Numbered from the stretch's first letter, positions 1-6,644 are shown. The stretch: 7,767 nucleotides of DNA from Candidatus Hydrogenedentota bacterium (GCA_030123645.1 JASJYE010000104.1:1-7767); one strand, 5' to 3'. Numbers and translations are program-made. Notes: generated by a model from the letters alone, not told the origin.

Positions 1-525
1 GTGAAGTAATGTGCAATTATCGAGTGAGTACGCCGCGCTGGAATCCTTGCGATGCAGGTGGATTCCTTTCAATTCCCCGAAGGCTTTCCCGCATTCGGAA
101 CAGGACCGCTCCCCCATCTCCCAGAGTTGTTTCTTAATTGGCCGCTTGGTTTTGTTTTCGTCCTGCTGAAGACGCCCGAACACCCAGCGGTTCAGTTTGA
201 AGCGAAGGTCGTCGTCCTCGCGCGCAACCGTATCGAGCACGAAGCGTATGTGGTTGAGGATACCGTCGCCGATTACCTTGATGTCGCCGGTGACCGGCTC
301 CTTTTTCCGGGCCAAATTACGCCGCTCCGTCGCCGAGAATTCACTCACGAACCGGCCTTCCCGAATCTGATACCGGTACCAGGCCCAATGCGACTTCTGC
401 CACTTGCTGCCTGGAAACGCCTGCTTCACAATCGCGGTAATCTCTTCGTACGTGACCCTGCCTTTGCTCTTGTGAATAGCCTGGAATACGGTGTCCTTGA
501 TGGTAACCTTCTTTTTGTTCGCCAT
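1..525 (-). CDS. Winged-helix-like / HNH-type zinc domain protein, C-terminus cut off by the window edge
   Basis: The minus strand is open for 175 codons from an ATG at 525-523 to base 1, with no stop, so the gene continues outside the window. Residues 9-58 (IKDTVFQAIHKSKGRVTYEE, then W42, H46, W47, W49, Y50, Y52) look like a small winged-helix DNA-binding fold. Residues 82-140 are a charged helical linker. At 142-145 a Cys-x2-Cys pair begins a zinc or HNH-type module (CSECGKAFGE, then HLHRKD at 156-161, then YSLDNCTLLH at 166-175). The N170 and H175 spacing is what precedes the last Cys-His of HNH nucleases, but that part is missing. Purine-rich bases (AAGAAAGAGA) precede the start at rather long spacing. 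It is divergent from the amidohydrolase relic and unrelated to the suf genes. That the gene is real is well supported by the domain-like pattern. Nuclease activity is inferred, and the target is unknown. Confidence 0.75.
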   Translation of the reverse strand, partial: MANKKKVTIKDTVFQAIHKSKGRVTYEEITAIVKQAFPGSKWQKSHWAWYRYQIREGRFVSEFSATERRNLARKKEPVTGDIKVIGDGILNHIRFVLDTVAREDDDLRFKLNRWVFGRLQQDENKTKRPIKKQLWEMGERSCSECGKAFGELKGIHLHRKDSSAAYSLDNCTLLH

Positions 526-619
526 GGCTTGCCCATCTCTTTCTTGTCTCGTTGCCAGCGTATTCATTACCATGCCCTATGCACGTTTGAGAAGCAATCC
601 TACCTAAGGACCCCGAACG

Positions 620-806
620 ATGTTCAAATCAACGAGCGTTCTGGTGTTGTGTTCCATCTTGTTCGCGCAAGCGACCGACGCTGACACCATCATCTATGCC
701 GGCGCGTCGATAGGCGGCCGTGCGTGGAGACCCGCTCGAGAACATCGGGCTGATGCGCCAGGTTGTCTTTGTGATGAAAGACGGCGTCGTGTATAAGTCT
801 GAATAG
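620..806 (+). pseudogene. Relic of a secreted amidohydrolase (metal-dependent hydrolase family), internally deleted and frameshifted
   Basis: An AAGGA ribosome site (606-610) lies nine bases before ATG 620. The first frame gives a signal peptide (MFKSTSVLVLCSILFAQA, likely cut after residue 18) and then ADTIIYAGASI, which resembles the first beta strand of imidazolonepropionase-like amidohydrolases. After about base 710 homology switches to another frame, which opens after a TAG at 711-713. It reads VRGDPLENIGLM and then VVFVMKDGVVYK, ending in SE and TAG at 804-806. The segment GDPLENI...V.FVMK.G.VYK is the standard C-terminus of that family. The metal-binding barrel of roughly 350-400 residues between these ends is absent. 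Read only from ATG 620, the frame gives a 58-residue peptide ending in TAA at 794-796. The gene must be dead as a hydrolase. The assignment rests on pattern recognition of the two ends, and the C-terminal half is the stronger. Confidence 0.72.
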
Positions 807-852
807 GTCAACTTACTGACGGCCCATCGTGTGGTCGTGCTCAGGGAATAGA

Positions 853-875
853 CCCTTTTTAGGGGCGTTTTCTTT
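853..875 (+). terminator. Weak Rho-independent terminator-like hairpin
   Basis: CCCT (853-856) pairs with AGGG (861-864) around a TTTT loop. After GCG the sequence continues TTTTCTTT. It sits 47 bases after the relic's stop and could have ended that gene's transcript. The stem is only four or five pairs, so the call is tentative. Confidence 0.3.
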
Positions 876-911
876 ACCGGGAATATTAGATCAAGGAATC
901 CGCGCGAGATC

Positions 912-920
912 TGGTACAAT
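912..920 (+). promoter_or_regulatory. Extended -10 element, possible distal suf promoter
   Basis: TGGTACAAT fits the extended -10 pattern TGnTAnAAT (five of six in the hexamer plus the TG). No good -35 is seen at 17-18 bases upstream. A transcript from here would give sufB a leader of about 250 bases containing the inverted repeat at 974-1011. Single elements of this size arise by chance, so confidence is low. Confidence 0.25.
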
Positions 921-973
921 TCGCAGATTTGCGGGATTTTCAGGTTGATTTGTATTCGCGGAGGGTCATCGCG

Positions 974-1011
974 GCAACGATTGATCGGTCCTAAGCCCTT
1001 GAAATCATTGC
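974..1011. repeat. Imperfect inverted repeat in the sufB upstream region
   Basis: GCAACGATT (974-982) is complementary to AATCATTGC (1003-1011) at eight of nine positions, with a 20-base loop. It could be a leader hairpin or a binding site for a dimeric protein. No T-run follows, so it is not a terminator. Confidence 0.3.
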
Positions 1012-1084
1012 GGGAATACGGCCTTGCTGGACTGTGTTGGCTAGGCTTGAATCGCCGGCTGGGCCGAAGAAGTCGCGATCTCCT

Positions 1085-1113
1085 TTAGAAACTCGGCTAA
1101 AACGTTGTATACT
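1085..1113 (+). promoter_or_regulatory. Candidate sigma70-type promoter of the suf operon
   Basis: TATACT (1108-1113) matches the -10 consensus at five of six positions. TTAGAA (1085-1090) is a fair -35 at 17-base spacing, and TTTAGA one base to the left is an alternative. Transcription would start near 1120, giving a 5' leader of about 55-60 bases before sufB. It is the best promoter-like sequence in the 370 bases before the operon and lies in a locally AT-rich patch (1084-1127). Confidence 0.5.
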
Positions 1114-1164
1114 AAACCTTTATAGAATCGGAGGCGTTGCCCACCCGGCAGCTCGCCCATCCAT

Positions 1165-1170
1165 AGGTGA
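1165..1170 (+). promoter_or_regulatory. Ribosome binding site fixing the sufB GTG start
   Basis: AGGTGA lies six bases before GTG 1177. Its last three bases form an in-frame TGA (1168-1170), so the sufB frame cannot extend further upstream and GTG 1177 is the only reasonable start. Confidence 0.8.
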
Positions 1171-1176
1171 AACGAA

Positions 1177-2667
1177 GTGGAATCTCAAGAAATCTTAGAC
1201 GCTAATTACACGGGTAGCCGCGTTGAACAAAGCAACGCGAAGGCCGCCGAACTCGCCAACCAGGAGTACAAGTACGGTTGGGAAACGATGATCGAGTCGG
1301 ACACTTTTCCGCCCGGGTTGAACGAGGATGTGATCCGGGCGCTGTCTGCCAAGAAGAACGAGCCGGAGTGGCTGACCGAGTGGCGGCTGAAAGCGTACCG
1401 GCACTGGCTCACGATGGAGGAGCCGCATTGGTGCAACGCGCACTACGATCCGATCGATTATCAAGCCATCAGTTACTACTCCGCGCCGAAGGAACGTCCA
1501 AATCTCGACAGCCTCGACGAGGTCGACCCGGAAATCCTCAAGACCTTCGAGAAGCTTGGGATCCCCCTCGATGAGCAAAAGCGCCTGTCGGGCGTCGCCG
1601 TGGATGCGGTCTTCGACAGCGTTTCCGTCGCGACGACGCACCAGGACATTCTGGCGAAGCAGGGCATCGTGTTTTCCTCGTTTAGCGAGGCGGTGCAGAA
1701 ACACCCGGAACTCATCCAGAAGTATCTAGGGTCGGTCGTGCCGGCGAACGATAACTATTTTGCCGCGCTTAATTCGGCCGTCTTTACCGACGGTTCTTTC
1801 GCGTTCATTCCGAAGGGCGTGCGCTGCCCGCTCGACCTGTCGACCTATTTCCGCATCAACCAGGCGCAGACGGGGCAGTTCGAGCGGACACTGCTCATCG
1901 CCGAGGAGGGCGCCTCGGTTAACTATCTCGAAGGGTGCACGGCGCCGATGCGCGACGAAAACCAGTTACATGCGGCCGTCGTCGAGATTATTGCGCTGGA
2001 CGATGCGAGCGTGAGCTATTCGACGGTGCAGAACTGGTACGCGGGCAACGACGAAGGCGTGGGCGGCATTTTTAACTTCGTGACGAAACGGGGCAAGTGC
2101 CTCGGTAGGAACTCGCGTATCTCGTGGACCCAGGTCGAGACGGGCTCGGCGATCACGTGGAAATACCCGGGCTGCCTGCTTATAGGCGACAACTCCGTGG
2201 GTGAGTTCTACTCGGTGGCGGTAAGCAATAAATACCAGCAGGCGGACACGGGCACGAAGATGATCCACATCGGCAAGAACACGAAGAGCACGGTGATCTC
2301 GAAGACGATCTCCGCGGGGCACGGCCAGAACAGCTACCGCGGGTTGATTAAGATCATGCCGAAGGCGACGAACTCGCGGAGCTACACGCAGTGCGATTCG
2401 CTGCTCATCGGCGACCAGTGCGGCGCGCACACCTTTCCGAATATCGAAGTGAGAAATACGTCTTCGACTGTCGAGCACGAAGCCTCGACCTCGAAGATCA
2501 GCGAAGATCAGTTGTTTTACTGTCAGCAGCGCGGCATGTCGACCGACGACGCGGTCTCGACCATTATCAACGGCTACTGCAAGGAGGTGTTCGACCATCT
2601 CCCGATGGAGTTCGCCGTCGAGGCCACGAATCTGTTGGGGCTTACGCTCGAGGGCAGCGTCGGCTAG
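1177..2667 (+). CDS. sufB: Fe-S cluster assembly scaffold protein SufB
   Basis: This 496-residue protein matches the family length of about 480-495. SufB forms the cytosolic SufBC2D complex and is the scaffold on which the cluster is built. The N-terminal helical part covers about residues 30-105. It is followed by GVAVDAVFDSVSVATTHQD (139-157) and the long beta-helix core with NDNYFAALNSAVFTDGSFAF (191-210). Residues reported as essential in E. coli SufB (R226, N228, C254, Q285, W287, K303, C405, E434) have clear counterparts: R226, N228, C254 in YLEGCTAP, Q285, W287, K304, C406 in YTQCDS and E435 in EHEAS. The C-terminus ISEDQLFYCQQRGMS...EGSVG is typical. It begins with GTG, set by AGGTGA six bases upstream and an in-frame TGA at 1168. 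As first gene of the operon it directly follows the predicted promoter. Nothing in it looks damaged. Confidence 0.98.
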   Translation: MESQEILDANYTGSRVEQSNAKAAELANQEYKYGWETMIESDTFPPGLNEDVIRALSAKKNEPEWLTEWRLKAYRHWLTMEEPHWCNAHYDPIDYQAISYYSAPKERPNLDSLDEVDPEILKTFEKLGIPLDEQKRLSGVAVDAVFDSVSVATTHQDILAKQGIVFSSFSEAVQKHPELIQKYLGSVVPANDNYFAALNSAVFTDGSFAFIPKGVRCPLDLSTYFRINQAQTGQFERTLLIAEEGASVNYLEGCTAPMRDENQLHAAVVEIIALDDASVSYSTVQNWYAGNDEGVGGIFNFVTKRGKCLGRNSRISWTQVETGSAITWKYPGCLLIGDNSVGEFYSVAVSNKYQQADTGTKMIHIGKNTKSTVISKTISAGHGQNSYRGLIKIMPKATNSRSYTQCDSLLIGDQCGAHTFPNIEVRNTSSTVEHEASTSKISEDQLFYCQQRGMSTDDAVSTIINGYCKEVFDHLPMEFAVEATNLLGLTLEGSVG

Positions 2668-2680
2668 TCCGGCCAGTCCC

Positions 2681-2696
2681 TCGACCGTCTTGTCGA
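2681..2696. repeat. Small inverted repeat in the sufB-sufC gap
   Basis: TCGAC (2681-2685) and GTCGA (2692-2696) are perfectly complementary around a six-base loop, 14 bases after the sufB stop. No T-run follows. It might form a weak hairpin that affects processing or the relative output of sufB and sufC, or it may be chance. Confidence 0.25.
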
Positions 2697-2724
2697 AACC
2701 ACAAGGGAGCTATAACCGTACATT

Positions 2725-3486
2725 ATGGCTATGTTGGAAATCTCGAATCTGCACGTCTCGGTCGACGGGCATGAAATTCTCAAGGGGGTCAACCTGATCG
2801 TCGATGCGGGCGAGGTACACGCGATTATGGGGCCCAACGGCTCGGGCAAAAGCACGCTCGCGCTGGCGCTGGCGGGGCATGGCGCGTATGAGGTCACGGA
2901 AGGATCGGTAACGTTTCTGGGCCACGACGACTTTTTGGACATGCCGCCGGAGGAGCGCGCGCGGCTCGGGCTCTTTCTCGCGTTCCAGTATCCGGTGGAA
3001 ATCCCCGGCATATCGAATGCCTATTTCCTGCAGTCCGCGCTGAACGAGATGCGCAAGAGCCACGGCATGGAGGAATTGGACGCCTTCGAGTTTCAGGATC
3101 TTCTGGCGGAAAAAATGGAGCTGGTGAAGGTCGACCCGAGCTTTGCGGACCGGAACGTCAACGAAGGGTTCTCGGGCGGTGAAAAGAAGCGGAACGAAAT
3201 CCTGCAGATGGCGGTGATGGAGCCGCGTCTCGCGATTCTCGATGAGACAGATTCAGGGCTGGACATCGACGCGCTGCGCATCGTGGCCGAAGGTATCAAC
3301 AGACTGCGGGGTAAAGACCGCGCGTTTGTATTGGTGACCCATTACCAGCGGATGCTGAATTATGTGAAGCCCGATTTTGTCCATGTGCTGTACCAGGGCA
3401 AATTCGCCAAGTCCGGCGGCCCGGAGCTCGCCCTCGAACTCGAAGATAAGGGCTACGACTGGCTGAAAGAAAGTGTCCCCGCGTAG
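2725..3486 (+). CDS. sufC: SUF complex ABC-type ATPase SufC
   Basis: This 253-residue ABC ATPase of usual SufC length energises cluster assembly on SufB-SufD and is cytosolic, not part of a transporter. Visible motifs are Walker A GPNGSGKST (36-44), Q-loop Q88 in LAFQYP, ABC signature FSGGEKKR (149-156), Walker B LAILDE (169-174), D-loop SGLD (177-180) and switch His206 in VTHYQR. The stretches SGGEKKRNEILQMAV and ILDETDSGLDIDALR are characteristic of SufC and separate it from ABC transporter subunits. The frame is closed by an in-frame TAA at 2713, so ATG 2725 is the most upstream ATG. An AAGGGAG element (2703-2709) lies 15 bases away, longer than ideal. The ATG at 2731 is even further from it. 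Confidence 0.98.
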   Translation: MAMLEISNLHVSVDGHEILKGVNLIVDAGEVHAIMGPNGSGKSTLALALAGHGAYEVTEGSVTFLGHDDFLDMPPEERARLGLFLAFQYPVEIPGISNAYFLQSALNEMRKSHGMEELDAFEFQDLLAEKMELVKVDPSFADRNVNEGFSGGEKKRNEILQMAVMEPRLAILDETDSGLDIDALRIVAEGINRLRGKDRAFVLVTHYQRMLNYVKPDFVHVLYQGKFAKSGGPELALELEDKGYDWLKESVPA

Positions 3487-3508
3487 TGTGGCAAGGCGGT
3501 GAGCTGAT

Positions 3509-4828
3509 ATGATTGAATTAATGGAACGAACGGACCGTGCGCACTACGAGGCCGACCTCAAAAGGGTGCAGGCGCTCGAAAGCCCGGCGTGGATGAAGGA
3601 TATCCGCGAGGCGGGTGCGGCGCGTTTTGCGGAGATGGACTTTCCGCATTACAAGCAGGAGGCCTGGCGCCTCACCAACGTTGGGCCCGTCGTCAAGACG
3701 CCGTTCCGCTCAGTCGTCGGCGAGCCTTCGGGGCACGTGACGCCCGACGATGTAGCGGCGCACTTGTATGACGCGCCGGAGTGGACGCAGCTCGTTTTCG
3801 TGGACGGGTTCCTGTCGCGGGAATTGTCACGGATGGGCGATTCAACGCAGGCCGTGCGGGTCGGGGGGATCGGCGAAGCCGTCGCCAAGGGCGACGAGAT
3901 CCTCGAAGAGCATCTCGCGAAATCGGCCGAGTACACGAATGCCTTCGTGGCGCTCAATACTGCGTTTCTGCAGGACGGCGCATATATCCACGTTTCGGAA
4001 GGCGCGGCGCCGTCCGCCCCGATCCATCTTCTCTTTATCTCGACCGGCGTCGACACGATCGCGTCCTACCCGCGCAACCTGATTATTCTGGGCAAGTCCG
4101 CCGAGGCGGAAATCGTGGAGAGTTACGTTGGCCTGAACAATACGGCGGGCTACCTGAACAACGTGGTTACGGAAATCGTCATGGAGGACAATGCAACGCT
4201 CCGACGCTACAAGGTCGTCCGCGAAGGCAGCGCCGGGCACCACCTCGCAACGACCAAGGTCATGCAGGGGCGCGATACGAATTTTCACTCGTTCAGCATC
4301 TCCCTGACCGGGCAGATCGTCCGGAACGAGCTGGACGTCGTGCTTGGCGGCGAGGGCGCGAACGCGCTGCTCAGCGGTCTCTACCTCAACGACGGCGACC
4401 GGCTCATCGACAATGCGCTCCGCGTGACGCACGCCAGCCCGAAGTGCTACAGCCGGATGGCTTATAAGGGCGTGTTGGACGGCACGAGCAGATCTGTTTT
4501 TACCGGAAAGGTGCTTGTCCCGCAGGGATCGCAGCAGACGGATTCGAATCAGCTCAACAACAATCTGCTCCTTTCCGACAAGGCGACCCTCGATACGAAG
4601 CCGCAGCTCGAGATCTTTGCCGATGACGTCAAATGCACGCACGGCGCGACGATCGGCGGGTTCCCGCGCGAGCTTATCTTCTATTTCCAGAGCCGCGGCA
4701 TGACAGAGGCGATGGCGCATGCTATCCTTACCTTCGGATTCGCATCGGAAATCGTCGACAAGATTAACATCGACCCCCTTCGCGAGCGGCTGTCGAAATA
4801 CGTTTTCGATAAGTACAGACCGAAGTAG
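3509..4828 (+). CDS. sufD: Fe-S cluster assembly protein SufD
   Basis: This 439-residue protein is close to E. coli SufD (about 423). SufD is the SufB paralogue that pairs with it through the beta-helix, binds SufC, and supports iron entry and cluster formation. The helical N-terminus (1-90) carries FPHYKQEAWRLTNV (45-58). The beta-helix core follows, with RVTHASPKCYSRMAYKGVLD (305-324) and SVFTGKVLVPQGSQQTDSNQ. The diagnostic KPQLEIFADDVKCTHGAT is at 364-381. H378 there corresponds to E. coli H360, the residue at the SufB-SufD interface thought to help bind the nascent cluster, and C376 is also kept. The C-terminus EIVDKINIDPLRERLSKYV is typical. The start is ATG 3509, with GGTGAG five bases before it and an in-frame TGA at 3500. 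ATG 3521 is a weaker alternative. It lies 22 bases after sufC. Confidence 0.97.
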   Translation: MIELMERTDRAHYEADLKRVQALESPAWMKDIREAGAARFAEMDFPHYKQEAWRLTNVGPVVKTPFRSVVGEPSGHVTPDDVAAHLYDAPEWTQLVFVDGFLSRELSRMGDSTQAVRVGGIGEAVAKGDEILEEHLAKSAEYTNAFVALNTAFLQDGAYIHVSEGAAPSAPIHLLFISTGVDTIASYPRNLIILGKSAEAEIVESYVGLNNTAGYLNNVVTEIVMEDNATLRRYKVVREGSAGHHLATTKVMQGRDTNFHSFSISLTGQIVRNELDVVLGGEGANALLSGLYLNDGDRLIDNALRVTHASPKCYSRMAYKGVLDGTSRSVFTGKVLVPQGSQQTDSNQLNNNLLLSDKATLDTKPQLEIFADDVKCTHGATIGGFPRELIFYFQSRGMTEAMAHAILTFGFASEIVDKINIDPLRERLSKYVFDKYRPK

Positions 4829-4840
4829 GGGCGCCGTGAG

Positions 4841-6115
4841 ATGACCATGTCCACCAGCCCGCTCGAAAGCGCAAAAACCGCCGTCGAGACCTCGTCCGGC
4901 CTCGACATCGAATCCATCCGTGAGGACTTCCCCATTTTGGCCGTGAGGCCTTACGGCAAGCCTTTGGTCTACCTGGACAACGCCGCGACGAGCCAAAAAC
5001 CGCGGCAGGTCATCGATGCCATCCGGCGGTATTACGAAGGCGAGAACGCCAACGTGCATCGTGGGATTCACTACCTGAGCCAGGTCGCGACGGAGAAATT
5101 CGATGCGGCACGGGAGAAGGTGCAGCACTTCGTCAACGCGGCGCACTCGCACGAAATTGTCCTTACGAGCGGGAACACCGAATCTATCAACCTCGTCGCG
5201 AGTTCCTACGGGGGCGCCTTCCTCGGGGAAGGGGACGAGATCCTCCTCACGCACATGGAGCACCACTCGAACATCGTCCCGTGGCAGTTGCTACGGGAAA
5301 AGATGGGGGTCGTGCTTAAGATCGCGCCGGTTAACGATGACGGCGAGATTATCATGGAGGACTTCGAGAGGCTTTTGGGCCCGAAAACCAAGTTCGTTTC
5401 CGTCGTCTACGTCTCGAATGCCTTGGGCACGATCAATCCCGTGAAGGAAATTGTCCGGCTCGCGCACGCCGCCGGGGCGGTCGTTCTGCTCGACAGCGCG
5501 CAGGCGGTCCCGCACCTCACGGTGGACGTGCAAGACATTGATTGCGATTTCCTGAGCTTCGCGCCCCACAAAATGTTCGGACCGACGGGCATTGGCGTGC
5601 TCTATGCTAAAGCGGAACTTTTAGAGAGAATGCCGCCATACAAAGGCGGCGGCGACATGATCAAGTCGGTGACCTTCGAGAAAACGCTCTACAACGACCT
5701 GCCCTTCAAGTTCGAGGCGGGCACGCCGAACATCGCCGGCGTGATCGGGCTCGGGGCGGCGGTCGATTACCTGACGAATATTGGAATGGACAAGATCGCC
5801 GCGCGCGAAGCGGAATTGCTCTCGTACGGGACGCGAATTCTGGAATCCATTGACGGCCTGCGCATCATCGGGCGCGCCAAAGAGAAGGCCTCGGTCCTCT
5901 CGTTCATTATGGAAAGTGCGCATCCTCACGATATAGGTCAAATACTCGATCAAGAGGGCATCGCGATACGCGCCGGCCATCATTGCACGCAGCCGCTCAT
6001 GCAGCGCTTCGGCATTCCCGCCACGGCGCGTGCGTCGCTCTCGTTCTACAACACGGAAGAAGAGCTGGACGCCCTCGGCGCCGCGCTGCATAAAGTGAAC
6101 GAGGTCTTCGGCTAA
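4841..6115 (+). CDS. sufS: Cysteine desulfurase SufS (group II, PLP-dependent)
   Basis: This 424-residue enzyme converts L-cysteine to L-alanine and holds the sulfur as a persulfide on its active-site cysteine. E. coli SufS residues map with a constant +18 offset: H141 (E. coli H123) stacking on PLP in THMEHHSN, D218 and Q221 contacting the cofactor in DSAQ, the Schiff-base lysine K244 in APHKMFGPTG, catalytic C382 in RAGHHCTQPLM, and R397, which binds the substrate carboxylate. The short loop around C382 marks the group II type. The 18 extra residues are all at the N-terminus (MTMSTSPLESAKTAVETSS...), a polar extension without motif. ATG 4841 has AGGGG (4827-4831) nine bases upstream, overlapping the sufD stop. 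ATG 4847 is possible. In PLP-binding SGNTESINLV, Asn112 stands where Thr is common, while Thr113 is kept. Its sulfur acceptor is expected to be the adjacent SufU. Confidence 0.98.
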   Translation: MTMSTSPLESAKTAVETSSGLDIESIREDFPILAVRPYGKPLVYLDNAATSQKPRQVIDAIRRYYEGENANVHRGIHYLSQVATEKFDAAREKVQHFVNAAHSHEIVLTSGNTESINLVASSYGGAFLGEGDEILLTHMEHHSNIVPWQLLREKMGVVLKIAPVNDDGEIIMEDFERLLGPKTKFVSVVYVSNALGTINPVKEIVRLAHAAGAVVLLDSAQAVPHLTVDVQDIDCDFLSFAPHKMFGPTGIGVLYAKAELLERMPPYKGGGDMIKSVTFEKTLYNDLPFKFEAGTPNIAGVIGLGAAVDYLTNIGMDKIAAREAELLSYGTRILESIDGLRIIGRAKEKASVLSFIMESAHPHDIGQILDQEGIAIRAGHHCTQPLMQRFGIPATARASLSFYNTEEELDALGAALHKVNEVFG

Positions 6116-6567
6116 TGTCGAACGAGCGGGCGCTGTATCAAAAGGTCATTCTCGATCACAACAAGTCGCCACGAAACTTTGGTGTGATGGAGGACCCCGA
6201 TTTCGAGGCCGAGGGCTACAATGCATTGTGCGGCGACCAGTTCCGTGTGTATTTGAGGATAAAAGACGGGATCATCGAAGAGGTGCAATTCGAGGGTTCC
6301 GGTTGCGCGATTTCCAAGTCGTCGGCATCGATCATGACGACGCTGCTCAAAGGGAAAACCCGCGAGGAGGCGAAACTCCTCTTCGACAATTTTAAGGGCA
6401 TGATCACCTCCAATCCGGATGCGTCTTTCGACGCGAAGGAATTGGGGAAACTGATCGTGTTCAGCGGAGTGCGCGAATTCCCCATCCGCGTCAAGTGTGC
6501 GACGCTCGCGTGGCACACGCTTCTGGCCGCGCTCAAAGGCGAAGCGGACACCGTCAGCACCGAATGA
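6115..6567 (+). CDS. sufU: Zinc-dependent sulfurtransferase SufU
   Basis: This 150-residue IscU-like protein is of SufU length. In B. subtilis, SufU accepts sulfur from SufS and delivers it to SufBCD rather than acting as a scaffold. The four zinc ligands are visible: C39 and D41 in NALCGDQF, C64 in GSGCAISK and C128 in RVKCATLAW (B. subtilis C41, D43, C66, C128). The opening ALYQKVILDHNKSPRNFG is standard. The insertion before the last cysteine (about 90-121) separates SufU from IscU, and the HscA-binding LPPVK of IscU is missing. The start overlaps the sufS stop by one base (TAATG) with GAGGT (6101-6105) nine bases upstream. This arrangement predicts translational coupling and matched amounts of the two partners. 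It is the last suf gene. Confidence 0.96.
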   Translation: MSNERALYQKVILDHNKSPRNFGVMEDPDFEAEGYNALCGDQFRVYLRIKDGIIEEVQFEGSGCAISKSSASIMTTLLKGKTREEAKLLFDNFKGMITSNPDASFDAKELGKLIVFSGVREFPIRVKCATLAWHTLLAALKGEADTVSTE

Positions 6568-6635
6568 AACGGTCGCTACGGATCCGGGGCGGAGGCACTC
6601 AATGGATTCGCCACCCGTTTCAATGCTACACTATG

Positions 6636-6644
6636 TGCTAAATT
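6636..6644 (+). promoter_or_regulatory. Candidate extended -10 promoter of nadA
   Basis: TGCTAAATT has the TGn extension and four of six -10 matches. TTTCAA (6618-6623) upstream is a poor -35 at 15-base spacing. A start near 6651 would give a leader of about 60 bases. The left arm of the dyad at 6643-6649 touches this -10. Confidence 0.3.

Larger units (their letters stand above)
807..1083. other. Non-coding stretch between the amidohydrolase relic and the suf promoter region
   Basis: No frame here gives a convincing protein, and I see no tRNA, rRNA or CRISPR pattern. It holds the terminator-like hairpin (853-875), an extended -10-like element (912-920) and an imperfect inverted repeat (974-1011). 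The minus-strand frame over 629-919 overlaps the relic, has no recognisable motif, and is taken as a chance frame. Confidence 0.6.
1177..6567 (+). other. sufBCDSU iron-sulfur cluster assembly operon
   Basis: Five same-strand genes lie 57, 22 and 12 bases apart, with a final 1-base overlap, and no terminator-like structure between them. Together they encode a full SUF route: desulfurase (SufS), sulfur carrier (SufU) and scaffold-ATPase complex (SufBCD). No sufA, sufE, sufT, or IscR/SufR-type regulator gene is inside the window. Regulation therefore probably comes from a factor encoded elsewhere. Confidence 0.9.

Noticed and set aside
52..684. 210-residue plus-strand open frame at the left end
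   Set aside because: It lies antisense to the minus-strand HNH-like gene and overlaps the relic. Its translation shows no domain-like pattern, while the minus strand does.
629..919. 96-residue minus-strand open frame over the relic and downstream
   Set aside because: It has no motif and no ribosome site stands out. The plus strand carries the amidohydrolase ends, so this is likely chance.
1966..2598. 210-residue minus-strand open frame inside sufB
   Set aside because: It is antisense to strongly conserved SufB sequence, has biased composition, and shows no recognisable family.
2681..2696. Terminator between sufB and sufC
   Set aside because: The 5-bp stem has no following T-run and sufC clearly belongs to the same operon.
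3781..4467. 228-residue plus-strand open frame inside sufD
   Set aside because: It is an arginine-rich out-of-frame reading of sufD, typical of a GC-rich shadow.
3842..5266. 474-residue minus-strand open frame across sufD and sufS
   Set aside because: It is a mirror of two certain genes in GC-rich DNA. The protein is Arg/Val/Asp-rich with no motif, and it crosses the sufD-sufS junction.
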